From NCBI GenBank assembly GCA_907163375.1, contig CAJQUW010001805.1, positions 62,001 through 126,000 on the forward strand: DNA of 64,000 nucleotides. Direction: 5' to 3'. A program made the translations under genes and the position numbers. Origin of the DNA: Prostheceraeus crozeri (lineage: Eukaryota > Platyhelminthes > Polycladida > Euryleptidae). This document shows, piece by piece, positions 22,627 to 33,941 of the stretch. Under the pieces are notes generated by a model. The model ran no database searches. It saw nothing but the letters and a program-made list of their open reading frames with translations, and was not told the DNA's origin. Position 1 is the stretch's first letter, and each line of letters opens with the position of its first letter.

Positions 22627-24470
22627 ATGGATCTGAATGATATCGAGGGCGAGAGGAGTGATGAGGATGATGGCATCGAATGGATACCAGATTCGGAAGA
22701 CGACGATAGCAGAGTTACTAGCACAACTGTCCTGGTCTCCGACTCCGACTGCGATTCTGATAAGGATTTATTTTCAGACACTGGTCAGGTGCAAAATGTG
22801 ATGAGATAATTCCGTCTGTCAAACCGTTTGGACTGTACCGCTCAGGAAATGTTATCCACGAAAGAGACTTTGTTCAATCAAAATCATCGGAAAGTAAGAT
22901 GAAAAGAAAGAAAAATATAATGAAATCGAATGATAAAAATAGCGATGAAGCATTACAAGATGATATTTCCTCTACTTGTGATAACTCTTCACTAAACAAT
23001 ACTACGAAAACTGAAAAGAAGATGATATACATTGCGGGAACGAAAAACATTAATAATAAACGAGTTTGGGATAAGAGTGATGTTTGCTATTATTGCAAAA
23101 TGAAATTACGCACGACATCACTAGGTGCGCATCTGACAAGTAAGCACAAAGATGAGGAAAATGTGAAAAGCATTCTGAGTTCACCCATAGGTTCAGCACG
23201 CGACGAGACGGGATACAGATTATCAGAAATCTCGGCAACTATGTCTTCAATTTGGAATCGTTAAAGACGGGCGGTGAAGTCATTCCAGTTAAAAGACCTT
23301 CTGAAACAGTTGTACTATCGGAAGACATTAACGCATACATTGCTTGTGCAGAGTGTTTGGGTTTTTATGCACGATATGCGTTGTGGCGCCATAAGTGCTG
23401 TGCTACGAAACCCGTTCAACCTCCCAGAAAAAGAGTGTGAAACTACCGTCGTTGCTCGCCGACTCGGAAGGTTTGAAGGAATTCTACAATCGAATGACTT
23501 TTGATGATATCGGTCAACTGATTACTACTGACACCTCAATCAAAGATTTTATCAAATGTCAGATTAATCAGAAAGGCATCGCTCAGTACAATGCTATTTC
23601 CTCCCAGGCAAGGTTAATGGGTGAACTTCTTTTATATATAAAAGAAAAAGAAAAGAAGACGTTCACATTTCGAGAAATAATGAGATCGTCAAATTTTTCC
23701 AACTTTATATCGCAATATATTGTCCATGTTTAAATACAACGACGCGCAACCAAAGAAGCCTGAGATGATAAGACCGTCGACATTCAAAAAACTAATTCAA
23801 ATTTTGCCAAAGATGGGAACATTGTTGAGAATTGGTTATATCGTTCAAGGAGATATATCCCAAGCGGATGAACAGAAACGAAATCAGGAAATCATAGAAA
23901 ACCGCCTTCATCCACTCGTTCAAAATGCCACGCACACATTACCATCCGCTAATCGAGGTTTACCGCAAGAATTGCCAACGTCTACTGATATTTCCACTTT
24001 TAGTGAATTTTTGACGAATGAGTTAAGTGCAACTGAGTTATTACCCACAAATAGACGTCGCATATCTGAACTTATTATTGCTCGGTTGCTGCAATTCAAC
24101 CGAAGGAGGGCGAACGAAGTACCTAATCTGAAGGTAGAACAATGGAATAATAAAAACAAATGGAAGGAAAGCGCCATTGAAGATTCAGAAAAGTTCGATG
24201 AAGAGGAAGCTACTTTGGTAAAGGAAATGGAATTGTGTTACGTGATCGGAAAGGGTAATCGCTATTTACCCATATTATTTCCCAAAGAGTGTGTTTCTCC
24301 TACGAATTGGTTGGCAGAAGGCAAAGATAACAAGGAGTATGTGTTTTCTAATAAGAACGGAAACCCATTGCGAGGAAGCGAAATTTTGCTGAAACTTATT
24401 TAAGAAGCCAACGTGAAGAACGTGAAATCATCGAAACTCAGAAAATCTGCTGCTACGACACTACAAGTAA
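22627..24470 (+). pseudogene. Tyrosine-recombinase-like (Crypton-type?) zinc-finger protein, broken in several frames
   Basis: ATG 22627 has a good context and follows a likely acceptor. Segments read in frames 1, 3, 2, 1 and 2: an acidic N-terminus to about 22795, a segment with CYYCKMKLRTTSLGAHLTSKH (C-x2-C...H-x4-H finger), IACAECLGFYARYALWRHKC (second finger), then a domain with LLQFNRRRANEV. That Arg cluster is where I recall the first catalytic Arg in a family of invertebrate and fish proteins whose C-terminus resembles tyrosine recombinases. SSKLRKSAATTLQ near 24430-24465 would match the next conserved block, and a donor (CAA|GTAAGA) follows. The box with the final His and Tyr was not found downstream. 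Assignment rests on recalled family patterns; moderate confidence. Confidence 0.5.
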
Positions 24471-25444
24471 GATCCTGAATTTGTTTGTTCATTTTGGGTA
24501 ATTTCACCGTTAGATAAACAATAAGATCAATATTGAATGTAACGCGTAGAAAAGAAAATTAAATAAAATTTAAGTTAAAATTATGTTAACAATAGAGTTC
24601 CGATTATCCCTATACATGTTTATATTTCTAGACTTGCCGAGCGAATGGGAATTTCCATGGGAATACCTTTTTTACTATCGGAATTTCCATTGGAAAAAAT
24701 ATGACGTACGCTTACTTGTCTCCTTTTACAACGTGATACAAGAGGAATTTGAAGTAGGGTTTCGCACATGACCATAAATTTACAAACTGGCCGATGATCA
24801 CCGCTTTCGACATGAAATATTGAAAAGGTTATTAAATGGGTTTGATTTAATAAGTTTAATTCGCTCATTTGAAATATAGATATGCTATATAAAGATAACA
24901 ACTTATTGCCCAATTATACCAAAGTTAGCAAGAAAGGAGTATGCATCTTAGCCTTAGCATCTTACCTTCGATGCATATTGTGTATAACCTGCTGGAGATT
25001 ACCCGCAACTTAGAGCACTTACTTATTAAAGTTTCAGCTATCTCGGTACCTTGCACTTATGCCTCAACTATTCTGACCTTATCTTAAAAGCAAGGTGTCT
25101 GCGATCAGGGAAAACGGGCATGACTGGGTATGTAGCCATCAGTGTGATGTATAACATCCAATATCATTATTCAATGTGAAATCTTTATTCATAGATGTAG
25201 CTTTATTTCTGAAAAATTGTCATTCCCGATTGTTTCGAGTATCTTAGAGTTCTTTCTCAGAACATTTCAGTCTCCCTTACTCTCTTTTCATTCATTTGGA
25301 AGCAAGTCAAAAGTCTTATATCTTATGTGATTTGGTTACGATATTTATGAATCCAAGAATTTTGATACAAGCAAATACGCATTCCAAATTATGCGACTTG
25401 ATATTTAGTAAAGGATAATAGGCCTACATGTCTACGCAAGCATG
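24471..25444. other. Non-coding stretch before Gypsy-B
   Basis: I see no further exon of the recombinase-like gene and no other gene. It contains a local repeat GGAATTTCCAT-GG-A near 24650-24690. The flank ends in ATGTC (25445-25449), the target duplication of Gypsy-B. Confidence 0.5.
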
Positions 25445-25449
25445 ATGTC

Positions 25450-25779
25450 TGTTGTATCGGTGAGATATACAATGTATGTGAATACTGATCGGACGACAAT
25501 TACATAGCCGTTTACAATCACCGCTAAAACGTCTACTAGTAAATACGATGAGTAGTATCAATGGTCATGATAACGAAATGTTCACGAGAGACAATAATAT
25601 GTATAACCTTCAAGATCACATGATGAGATCAGGTGATACGTGTTTGAATGTGTAAAACCGTCGGACATATTGAGAATAAAGGGAACAGACTCGATCGTCT
25701 GTAAAGCAAGAACGTCGTTCTCATTTCCATGATCTTAGGAAGATAATCAGCCCTTAGATCCACTATAACAAATAGAACA
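25450..25779 (+). repeat. 5' LTR of Gypsy-B
   Basis: TGTTGTATCGG...AAATAGAACA, 330 bp, with an AATAAA in GAGAATAAAGGG as a possible polyadenylation signal. The primer-binding-like site starts two bases after its end. Confidence 0.92.
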
Positions 25780-25780
25780 C

Positions 25781-25794
25781 TGGCGACGAGGATT
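25781..25794 (+). other. Likely primer-binding site of Gypsy-B
   Basis: TGGCGACGAGGATT begins two bases after the 5' LTR. TGG at this place is the usual complement of a tRNA 3' CCA end. Which tRNA would prime was not determined. Confidence 0.55.
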
Positions 25795-25811
25795 ACGTAA
25801 CGACCTACGCA

Positions 25812-27022
25812 ATGGCTACTACGAGTACCCCAGCTGTTAAACTGTTCGTGGCTATTCCCGAAAAATTCTGGTGTCATTCCGGTGAGCAACCACCCTTGAG
25901 ATGGGAATTATGGATCAAACAATTCCAGGCCTACATCTCCATGACTGACGGTGTCAGCCGGCGGGTACGAAATTGACCGACGAACAGAAAAACAATATGC
26001 TGATCATGTTACTGGGATCAGAAGGACTACGTCAATTCGACGCACATCCTACAGCTAAAACTATCGCTACAGCTACATCGAAAGACTTCATTGATGCTGC
26101 AACGAAAGTTTTTCAAAAATCTGTGAACAAGATTCGTGCTCATTTCGAATTCAACGAATGCTAGCAAGAATTCGACGAAACTGTGTCTCAGTATCTTCTA
26201 AGACTGCGTATGCTGTCCGCAGACTGTGATTTTCATGGTGAAGTTGATTACCACCTGGCGGTCCAGCTAGTCTACGGATGCCGCAACAAGGCCATCCAGG
26301 AACGACTTCTGACCAAAACAACAATCGTTCTCGAAACTTTCGTGAGGATCGCTGAAGCAATGGAATCGTCGATGAAGGACTCAAATCGTCCGAGAGGCGA
26401 TCAGCAAGTGGCGATCGCAAGGACCGGACCGAAGCACAACCGACCGGGAGGGCCAAAATCGCAGCCGCATAGCAAAAGACAGAAGAGTGCAGAGATCAAT
26501 CAGTGTCATCCGAAAGCAGCAGTGCAAAATATTCAGTGTACAGGTTGTGGGCGCAGTGATCATAGGTATAAAGACGATGTATGTCCTGCTAAAAATCGTG
26601 AGTGCCGATTTTGTCATGTGAAAGGGCACTATGAAAAATTTTGTCGCAAAAAGGCTGCAAGGTCAAAGAGAGTTAAGATTCATAAAGTAAATTCAACTCG
26701 CTTTGAGTGCTCTATCGATTTTGTCAAAACTGACGGATCGAAAGTTCGTATCACAGCTGATACTGACAGCTGTTCTGATATGACAGGCATTCCTCGCTCT
26801 GTTTTTGATAAGCATTTCTCTGATAAAGCCGTTAAGCGATATCAACGACAGTTGACTAACTTTGACCATTCAGACATCAAAGGAGTGTACTCTCAATTTT
26901 CTGTCCGTGTGATTTTTGAGACCAGCTCAGCTGTCATTGATGTACTTGTGTTGCCTGATGAGTATGGTCCTATTTTTCGGAAACGACGTGATAGGAAAGT
27001 TAGGACTTATTCTAGACGGTAG
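25812..27022 (+). pseudogene. Gypsy-B gag and protease
   Basis: Starts at ATG 25812 (MATTSTPAVKLF). The frame shifts near 25963, runs as LTDEQKNNMLIMLLGSEG to a TAG at 26162-26164, and continues in the same frame with QEFDETVSQYLLRLR. Two CCHC-like knuckles follow (C-T-G-C-x4-H-x6-C and C-R-F-C-x4-H-x4-C, near 26535-26645). The protease-like site ITADTDSCSDMTGI has Asp-Thr-Asp where Asp-Thr-Gly is expected. The frame changes near 26978 at a run of five T, after which pol reads on. Confidence 0.75.
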
Positions 27023-28398
27023 GAACGGCAAAGTGTACACAGAAAATTCGCAGGTTCAGTCTGTAGTGGAAAAGGATAGGCTGGAAAATGAGCATGTGAT
27101 AAATGACGAATTTATTAAGAAATCATGGCCTAACCTACTGAAGCCCGATATAAGGATAATACCCGAGCGTGAACATAAGATTATGATCGAACCAGACGCT
27201 ATTCCTACAGTGCAAAAATTGCGACAGATCCCGTTGTATCGTAGGGACGAGGCAATGAGGCAAATTGATCTAATGGAAAAAGAAGGCATCTGGTCGAAGG
27301 TAAATCGTTCGAAATGGGTTCATCCATTGGTGACTGTAGACAAACCAAATGGAGGTGTTAGGATTACTACAGACCTGTCGAAGCTCAACAAATATGTGAT
27401 TCCGTACCGATATCCTCTGCCAAATATTCAAGATATCTATGTAAAAATTGCAAAGGCAAAGATATTCTCAAAAATCGATTTGCGTATGGGCTATTATAAC
27501 ATGCAGCTCAGTCCCGAGAGTCAACTACTAACGACAACTATCACACCGAAGGGTTTATATGCGTACAACCGCTTATGCATGGGTTTATGTGATGCAAGTG
27601 CCGTATTTCAGTCAGAAATAGCGGATACCTTGAAAGACTGTCCAGGAGCTACTCCCTACATGGATGATATCATCGTGGTAGGAGAAAATCGTGACGATCA
27701 CAAACGAAACTTGGTTCAGGTCCTCACAGCTCTCGACAAGAAAAATGTACGGGTAAACTTCAGTAAATGCATGTTTGAAAAGACAGAAATTCCCTTTTTA
27801 GGCCATATTATAAGCCAGGGTCAAATCAAACCCGATCCAAAGAACCTAGAGCCGATCAAAAATGCTCAGGCACCAGAAAACTTAAAGCAAGTCCAAAGTT
27901 TTTCTAGGCATGTTAAACTATTACCGAGAATTTTTGCCGAACATGGCGCAGATCGCTGAACCTTTGAGAGAGCTGACCAGGAAGGAAAAACCATTTGTAT
28001 GGTCCAAGAAATGTCAGTCCGCCTTCGAACAGCTTAAGAGTATAATATGCAGCGATTTGAAATTAGCAATTTTTAACCCAGTGTGCAACACGATTGTCTC
28101 GACTGACGCCTCAGAAATAGGAATTGGCGGTCTACTGTCTCAAGTCCAAAATGGGAAAGAAGTGCCCATAGCATTCGGACATCGCACACTAAACGACAGA
28201 CAAAGAAGATACGCAACGAATGAGCGAGAGGCCCTAGCAGCCGTCTTCTTTTGTGAATACTGGGAAAAATTTCTGTTGGGAGTTAAGTTCACACTACGTA
28301 CAGATCATCAAGCACTGAGAAATCTCCTTCAAGAATACGGAGACGGTCGAAAATCAAGCAAATTCGCTCGATGGTTCGACAGATTGAGAATTTTTTAA
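26978..28398 (+). pseudogene. Gypsy-B reverse transcriptase and RNase H
   Basis: Reverse transcriptase in the frame of 26916-27959: VRITTDLSKLNKYV, FSKIDLRMGYYNMQL, LCMGLCDASAVFQ, the catalytic YMDD box at 27657-27668 and FLGHIISQGQIKPD. Near 27905, at a run of five T, the frame moves to 27910-28398 with the rest of the thumb and RNase H: VSTDASEIGIGGLL, YATNEREALAAV and LRTDHQAL. Another break falls at the T run near 28392 before the tether to integrase. Each break looks like a one-base change. Confidence 0.82.
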
Positions 28399-29811
28399 TT
28401 ACAATATCGAATATTGTAAAGGAGTCCAACAATGTTGTAGCAGATACTATGTCTCGCTTGTCTAACAGAACAGAGGAACCGGGAGTACCTGATGCGCAAG
28501 CAGAGATCATGGTCAAAGCGATTCAAGAAAGTGGCTTTACAATGCAAATGTTCAACAAGGCGACCAAAGAAGATGCACTTCATGCGAAAATTCGTGAGCA
28601 TATACGAAATGAATGGAGAATAAAGAGAGCGAAGGTTCCGAATGAGTTAATGCCATTCTATCAACTTCGCCAAGAGCTATATATAGACGACGTCGTGATT
28701 GTAAGAAACAACACGAGACTGTTAGTACCGGAAAGTATTCGCTCCCAACTTCTAAGCATATCGCATGAAGGACATCCTGGAATTGTCAGGTTAAAAAGAA
28801 AGCTAACAGAACGATATTGGTGGCCTAATATGGACAAAGAAATAGAATTGACCGTGAAATATTGTCAAGGATGTCAGCAATCACAGAAATCAGCACCGAA
28901 GGCAAAAATTAAAAGTCAGTCTTCCGAACAGCTTCACACATCGTGGGAGAAAATTGCTATAGACATAACAGGACCGTTCGATAATGCACCAAGCAATAAA
29001 AAGTTCATTGTTGTCGTAATTGACTATTTTTCGAAATTCCCGGAAATTCTATGTACGACTGATATCACTTCGGGCAGGATTATATCGTGGTTAAAAACAT
29101 TATACGCAAGATATGGACACCCGAGTATATTGGTCTCGGATAACGGACCTCAGTTTGTAAGCAGCGAGTTCAGTCAGTTCCTCGAAAACAGAAACATAAA
29201 ACACTATCGCACGGCAAGCTACAATCCCCAAGAGAACGGCTTGGTTGAAGTTTTCAATAGATACCTGAAGTGGGGTATTCAAACGTTCGACGCCTCAGGT
29301 AAATCTTGGGACAATGGTCTTCTGGATCTACTCGCACAATTTCGGGCAAATGCACCTAAGCATGACGGAAATAGCCCAGCAGAACTTTTCCTCGGTAGAT
29401 CAGCAAGGCCTAGATTCGAAGTAGTTCGACTTTCGAAAGAAGAGGAGAGAGAAGAGCCATCAGTAGCGGAAGAGAAAGAGGAGCAGGTAGATAGTACGTC
29501 ACGGACTATGATAAAAAAACTACAAAGGTCCTTATAAGAAAGGTGATAAGGTCAGGATAAAGCTCCCTCACGTGCCAAAGGGTCGAAGTCCATATTCACA
29601 GCCATATGAAATTGTCGAAGTTCTAGGGAATTGGACTTACAGAGTATCAGACGGTAAGACATGGAACGCTAGAAAACTCCGCAGGGCTTATGAGCAAACA
29701 GAGCATATAATGTTTGGTTTAGATGATAACGAGAATGAGTTAAGAACGCGTCGATCCTCGAGAAGGACGAAAGGCGTGCCGCCACAGCGCTACATCTTGC
29801 AGGACCATTAG
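28371..29811 (+). pseudogene. Gypsy-B integrase and C-terminus
   Basis: An RNase H end (NNVVADTMSRLS) leads to the zinc-binding part HEGHPGIVRLKRKL with CQGCQQSQ. The core has the catalytic Asp in AIDITGPF, Asp in LVSDNGPQF and Glu in NGLVEVFNRY. A break at a run of seven A near 29510 separates the main ORF (to 29537) from the tail at 29550-29811, which has the GKG-like loop region PYEIVEVLGNWTYRV and NARKLRRAYE. The stop precedes the purine tract of the 3' LTR. Confidence 0.8.
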
Positions 29812-29828
29812 TTGAGAGAGGAGGGTGG

Positions 29829-30158
29829 TGTTGTATCGGTGAGATATACAATGTATGTGAATACTGATCGGACGACAATTACATAGCCGTTTACAATCAC
29901 CGCTAAAACGTCTACTAGTAAATACGATGAGTAGTATCAATGGTCATGATAACGAAATGTTCACGAGAGACAATAATATGTATAACCTTCAAGATCACAT
30001 GATGAGATCAGGTGATACGTGTTTGAATGTGTAAAACCGTCGGACATATTGAGAATAAAGGGAACAGACTCGATCGTCTGTAAAGCAAGAACGTCGTTCT
30101 CATTTCCATGATCTTAGGAAGATAATCAGCCCTTAGATCCACTATAACAAATAGAACA
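29829..30158 (+). repeat. 3' LTR of Gypsy-B
   Basis: 330 bp, no difference from the 5' LTR found by eye. Preceded by a purine tract and followed by ATGTC. Confidence 0.92.
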
Positions 30159-30163
30159 ATGTC

Positions 30164-31403
30164 GAATTTGATGTGAAAGTGACTTCGTCTTAATAACGTT
30201 CATCTGATTGTGTAGATAGTTATTAAAATAGCTTCAACAAATCGAATCGAAATTCATCGATAGGTTCTTGAAAGCAAAAATTGACTTCTATGCATTTTTC
30301 GCTTTATGCGAACACATGTGATGTTGGGACATAGATGATGAGAACAAAAGCAACTAGCAAAGTTTTGTTCAGAAACTCATAAACTCAGCGTGTAATGAGA
30401 ATCACCTATGCTATGATGAACTAATCAGTAGCTAGTGTTAATATCGGATAATATTGAAATCAACAGCTTAGCTGAATTTCTTGACTGGACCTCTACGCAA
30501 ATTATAGGTTAAAAATATTTGATACTATTCTAAATCATGAGAAATTTGTCAACTACTGGCACAGTGTTAAACAAATTTCAAGTATGCACGTTTGGAGTTC
30601 AACATGTAAACCGGGAACATAATATTCTACATGTCAATAAACGAAATGAATAATAATCAATTTAATTATTGTTCGATGAGGTCAATTTCATTTTTTGTAA
30701 TAAGACCTACCTAGATAAGTGTGGGACATTTAAATTGACATTTATAGAAGTTTTAGGCTTGCAGAAAATGAATCACGTACGATAGATCGTTTAATCGTTT
30801 TATGAACGTTAATCGTTTGGATACGATTACGATTAAAATGATCAGTCCTACTAAAAACTGACCTCGACTGAAAACACTGACGTCGATGAAAAAATTAATG
30901 TCAGTTGAAACTCTGCTAATTGTAAGAGTATAATGCTTAAATTACAACACTCCATACAGAAATGAATAGAGAAATGGCCGTATTTTTATAAGAGTATGTT
31001 TACGTCGTACGATGTTATATGCGTTATATGTTACACGTTTATATATTATATGTATGTGGTACGTCGTATATGCGACGTATAAACGCGATTCAAGAATTTT
31101 AAAAAAACACAAGGATTAACACAAAAACAGTAAAGCAATGAAGAGTTTATATATAATTTAGAGATTATTTATATAACAGAATAAACTGTGGGCCTATAAA
31201 ATTACTTAGTGCTTTCAAAATCATGTCATATGTTTTGATAGCTGAAGTAAGACAGTATCAGCTAACACTTAACCGAACAATCCTGTATTGAGACGATGCA
31301 GTGACCTGATATGGAGCTTTCTTTTTGCTGAGTGTAAATATAGAGCGAAAATATAGTAGTAAGGGATGAGTGGAGACTATATCAAAGCCAATATGAAATC
31401 GCG
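30164..31403. other. Non-coding stretch
   Basis: No gene seen. Near 30790-30920 short strings recur (CGTTTAATCGTTTT / AACGTTAATCGTTT; CTGAC-TCGA-TGAAAA). Near 31005-31090 there are TACGTCGTA and CGACGTA palindromic bits. Nothing beyond that. Confidence 0.5.
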
Positions 31404-32134
31404 GTGAGTGAGAAGGACCGCCTCGATCACTATTGGCGTGAGGTGATGAACTTAAAGACGGAAACGGGCGAGAGAATGTTCCCACACTTGACAAAGGTTG
31501 TAAAAAGTTTCTTGTCAATGGCACACGGCAATTCTGATGTTGAACGCAGCTTGTCGTTTAATCGAAGGACGCTTACCGACGACCGGAATAAGTTGTCAGA
31601 AGAAGCATTGATAGGCATTAGGCGGGTGAAGGAGTATGCTCATCGGTGTGGCGGTGCTCATAACGTAAATACTCTTTCACGGGACATTGTCGGTGCAGTT
31701 CAGCAATCTCATCGAAAGTATGAAGAAAGGAAAAGAAGGGAGCGTGAAGAACTCGAAGCAATGAAGAAGAAAGAAAAGCAAAATGCCGAAGCTGAGAGAC
31801 AGCGTATCGAAAGTGTCCTCATGGCTGAGAAAAGCAAAGAACAATTAGATAAGAAAGAAGAACTTCTGAAAGATGAAGAAATTGCTTTACAAGAAGAATA
31901 CAAATTAGCTCAACGACTTCTTGAAGATACCAGAAAACAAATGAACGCTTCTATTGAGAAGAACGACATGATGGGAGTGAAGGTCGCAAGCGAGGTGCTG
32001 AAAACTGCCCAATAACGATTAGAAAATGCAGCTGGAAAACGAAGTGAATATCAACAGAAAGTTCAAAGGATAGGTGAAAAACGTAAATGTGCCTATGAGA
32101 AGCTGATGGCAAGCGCAAAACTACAAAAGAAATA
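31404..32134 (+). pseudogene. hAT-like transposase C-terminus with long coiled coil
   Basis: Begins SEKDRLDHYWREV and contains the hAT dimerisation block MAHGNSDVERSLSFNRRTLTDDR. About 150 residues of Glu/Lys/Arg/Gln-rich heptad-like helix follow (RKRREREELEAMKKKEK and onwards). A TAA at 32013-32015 interrupts; the same frame continues to a TAG at 32132-32134 with more of the helix. The block aligns with SHGNALVERGV of the first element in this window, so they are the same clade. The N-terminal three quarters are missing. Confidence 0.7.
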
Positions 32135-32599
32135 GAGGGAATATTCTTCTTTTTTCTATCTAAATTTTCTGGGCAGAGTAGTTGACCCCTTCCAACTGTA
32201 AATGTACATGTATCAAATTCGTGATTGCTACACTACGCTTTGCTCGAAATTGCTTGCTGATGCAGTTGACTAAACTCATTATTACTACAACGAACTGTTC
32301 TTAATTAAGATAACTTATTAGTTATATTAAGTGCCCTGGGCGTCTATTTCAATGTTGCTGTTTCAATACATCAATACATCTGTTTCAATACATCGTGATT
32401 GTTTTGTCACCGATTCGTTTTGCTTTACATTCATAATGTACGAGCGTATGTTACAATGCTACAAATATTTAAGAAAAATTTATCGATATTTATAATGCGA
32501 GAACTCGTTCTTAGTTTTATCATTTTTAAAAAATGAACCGTCATTTTTTTCATTTTTTTGGTAAAACTAGTGTCATTTTTTTCATTTTTTGGTCATTTT

Positions 32600-32615
32600 G
32601 TCGCTAGACACCCTG
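32600..32615. repeat. Right terminal inverted repeat of the second coiled-coil hAT
   Basis: The reverse strand from 32615 reads CAGGGTGTCTAGCGAC, the hAT CAGGG form. The preceding 100 bp have repeated TCATTTTTT strings. It lies about 480 bp after the ORF end. No left end was recognised. Confidence 0.6.
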
Positions 32616-32760
32616 ACTGCACTAACATTAACTATTTCGTATCAAACGATCATAGGATGCATTAGTTTAACGCTGCCCCATCGATATATACAAAAACAAA
32701 GCAGCTTAAAAAGAGTAAACTAGCGAAATGTAACGTTATTACGCATGGAATTGCTCATAT

Positions 32761-33216
32761 GTCTTTTTTACAAATATTGTGTTGAAGCATTTTATGGTCT
32801 TGTAATTAGGACGTAACACTTAGGCCTTCGTACACGTCGTATGCTTAGAGATCGATCAACTACAGATTTTATTGTTTTTTAGTTTGAAGTACGTCTTTTT
32901 TTACAAATATTGTGTTGAAGCATTTTATGGTCTTGTAATTAACACCTTTTATTTAGGATCTCCACTGGATTCGTAACACTTAGGCCTTCGTATTACGTCC
33001 TTTGCTTAGAGATCGATCAACTACAGATTATATTGTTTTTTAGTTTGATAAGTATGTCTTTTTTACAAACATTGTGTTGAAGCATTTTATGGTCTTGTGA
33101 TTACCGCCTTTTATTTAGGATTTCCACTTTATTCGTAACACTTAGGCCTTCGTGTTATGTCCTATGCTTAGAGATCGATCAACTACAGATTATATTGTTT
33201 TTTAGTTTGATTATTA
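32761..33216. repeat. Three tandem copies of a ~163-bp unit
   Basis: Units start at 32761, 32893 and 33056 with GTCTTTTTTACAAA-ATTGTG. All share GAAGCATTTTATGGTCTTGT, TAACACTTAGGCCTTCGT, GCTTAGAGATCGATCAACTA and TATTGTTTTTTAGTTTGA. The first unit lacks about 30 bp (the CCTTTTATTTAGGAT-TCCAC part). No ORF. Confidence 0.88.
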
Positions 33217-33595
33217 AATTCTTTGCTGAATATTTTCTTGAGTTATATGTTACAATTTGTATTTGATCATCATATAATAGAAAAATATAGGTCTGCTGAA
33301 TGGTCCTCATTTAACCGTTTTAATGCTGACGTTATACAATCAACATAATGTAGGCTATGTGTATTATATTGTTGAAAAAGCACTGACAAACAACTAATTC
33401 AACAGATGAGAACGAAGTTTATAGACAAGAATTGAATTACTTTGTTTCCGATCGCGTGTAATATGGATAGCTAGTCTATTCAGCTGCTTAATATCTATCA
33501 TTAATCCCTTCCAAAGGAGTAGCCTATTGACGTGAAGTGATGAACATCGAATGCTCGTAATAAATTCATTTTAAGTTACACATACTTTCATACAG

Positions 33596-33941
33596 TTAAC
33601 CCTTCTACTGCGCACTGAAAAACTGAATTCAGAAGTGTTTGCTGATGAAGACTATCAGGTTCTGGTATGAAGAAACTATCGATTATGCGCACCATGCAGC
33701 GGAAATAATACTAGAGGCGTGAGGCCTCTATGTGCGCAGAAAATGTTATAGTTACACAATACACACACACATCATAAAAAATTTAGATTGAAGTTGGGAG
33801 TCGAAATGATCATGCATTTGTGAAGTTATTATGCTAATTGACAAAGTAACAAAATATCACCTGGCACAGTGCTGTTGCGATTGAGTGGTTAACAAGAAAA
33901 TTTGGTGTGAGGCCTCTATGTGCGTATAGTAGAAGGGTTAA
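33596..33941. mobile_element. piggyBac-type MITE flanked by TTAA
   Basis: The left end TTAACCCTTCTACTGCGCAC and right end (reverse strand) TTAACCCTTCTACTATACGC match for 14 bases then diverge. The TTAA at both ends is the piggyBac target. GTGAGGCCTCTATGTGCG occurs twice inside in direct orientation. 346 bp, non-coding. Confidence 0.72.

Larger units (their letters stand above)
25450..30158 (+). mobile_element. Gypsy-like LTR retrotransposon (Gypsy-B), recent insertion
   Basis: Two 330-bp LTRs look identical on reading them against each other. Both flanks carry the 5-bp duplication ATGTC (25445-25449 and 30159-30163). A primer-binding-like site (TGGCGACGAGGATT, 25781-25794) follows the 5' LTR and a purine tract (GAGAGAGGAGGGTGG) precedes the 3' LTR. 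Gag, protease, reverse transcriptase, RNase H and integrase follow in gypsy order, similar to Mag-type elements. Despite the identical LTRs, the coding region has one stop and about six frame changes, several in A or T runs. Confidence 0.9.

Noticed and set aside
24583-24771. ORF starting after a splice-like TTTCTAG, considered as the last exon of the recombinase-like gene
   Set aside because: It lacks the expected His and Tyr box and contains a local GGAATTTCCAT repeat.
32761-33216. Tandem array considered as CRISPR-like
   Set aside because: Units are long, contiguous and without distinct spacers, and the genome is eukaryotic.
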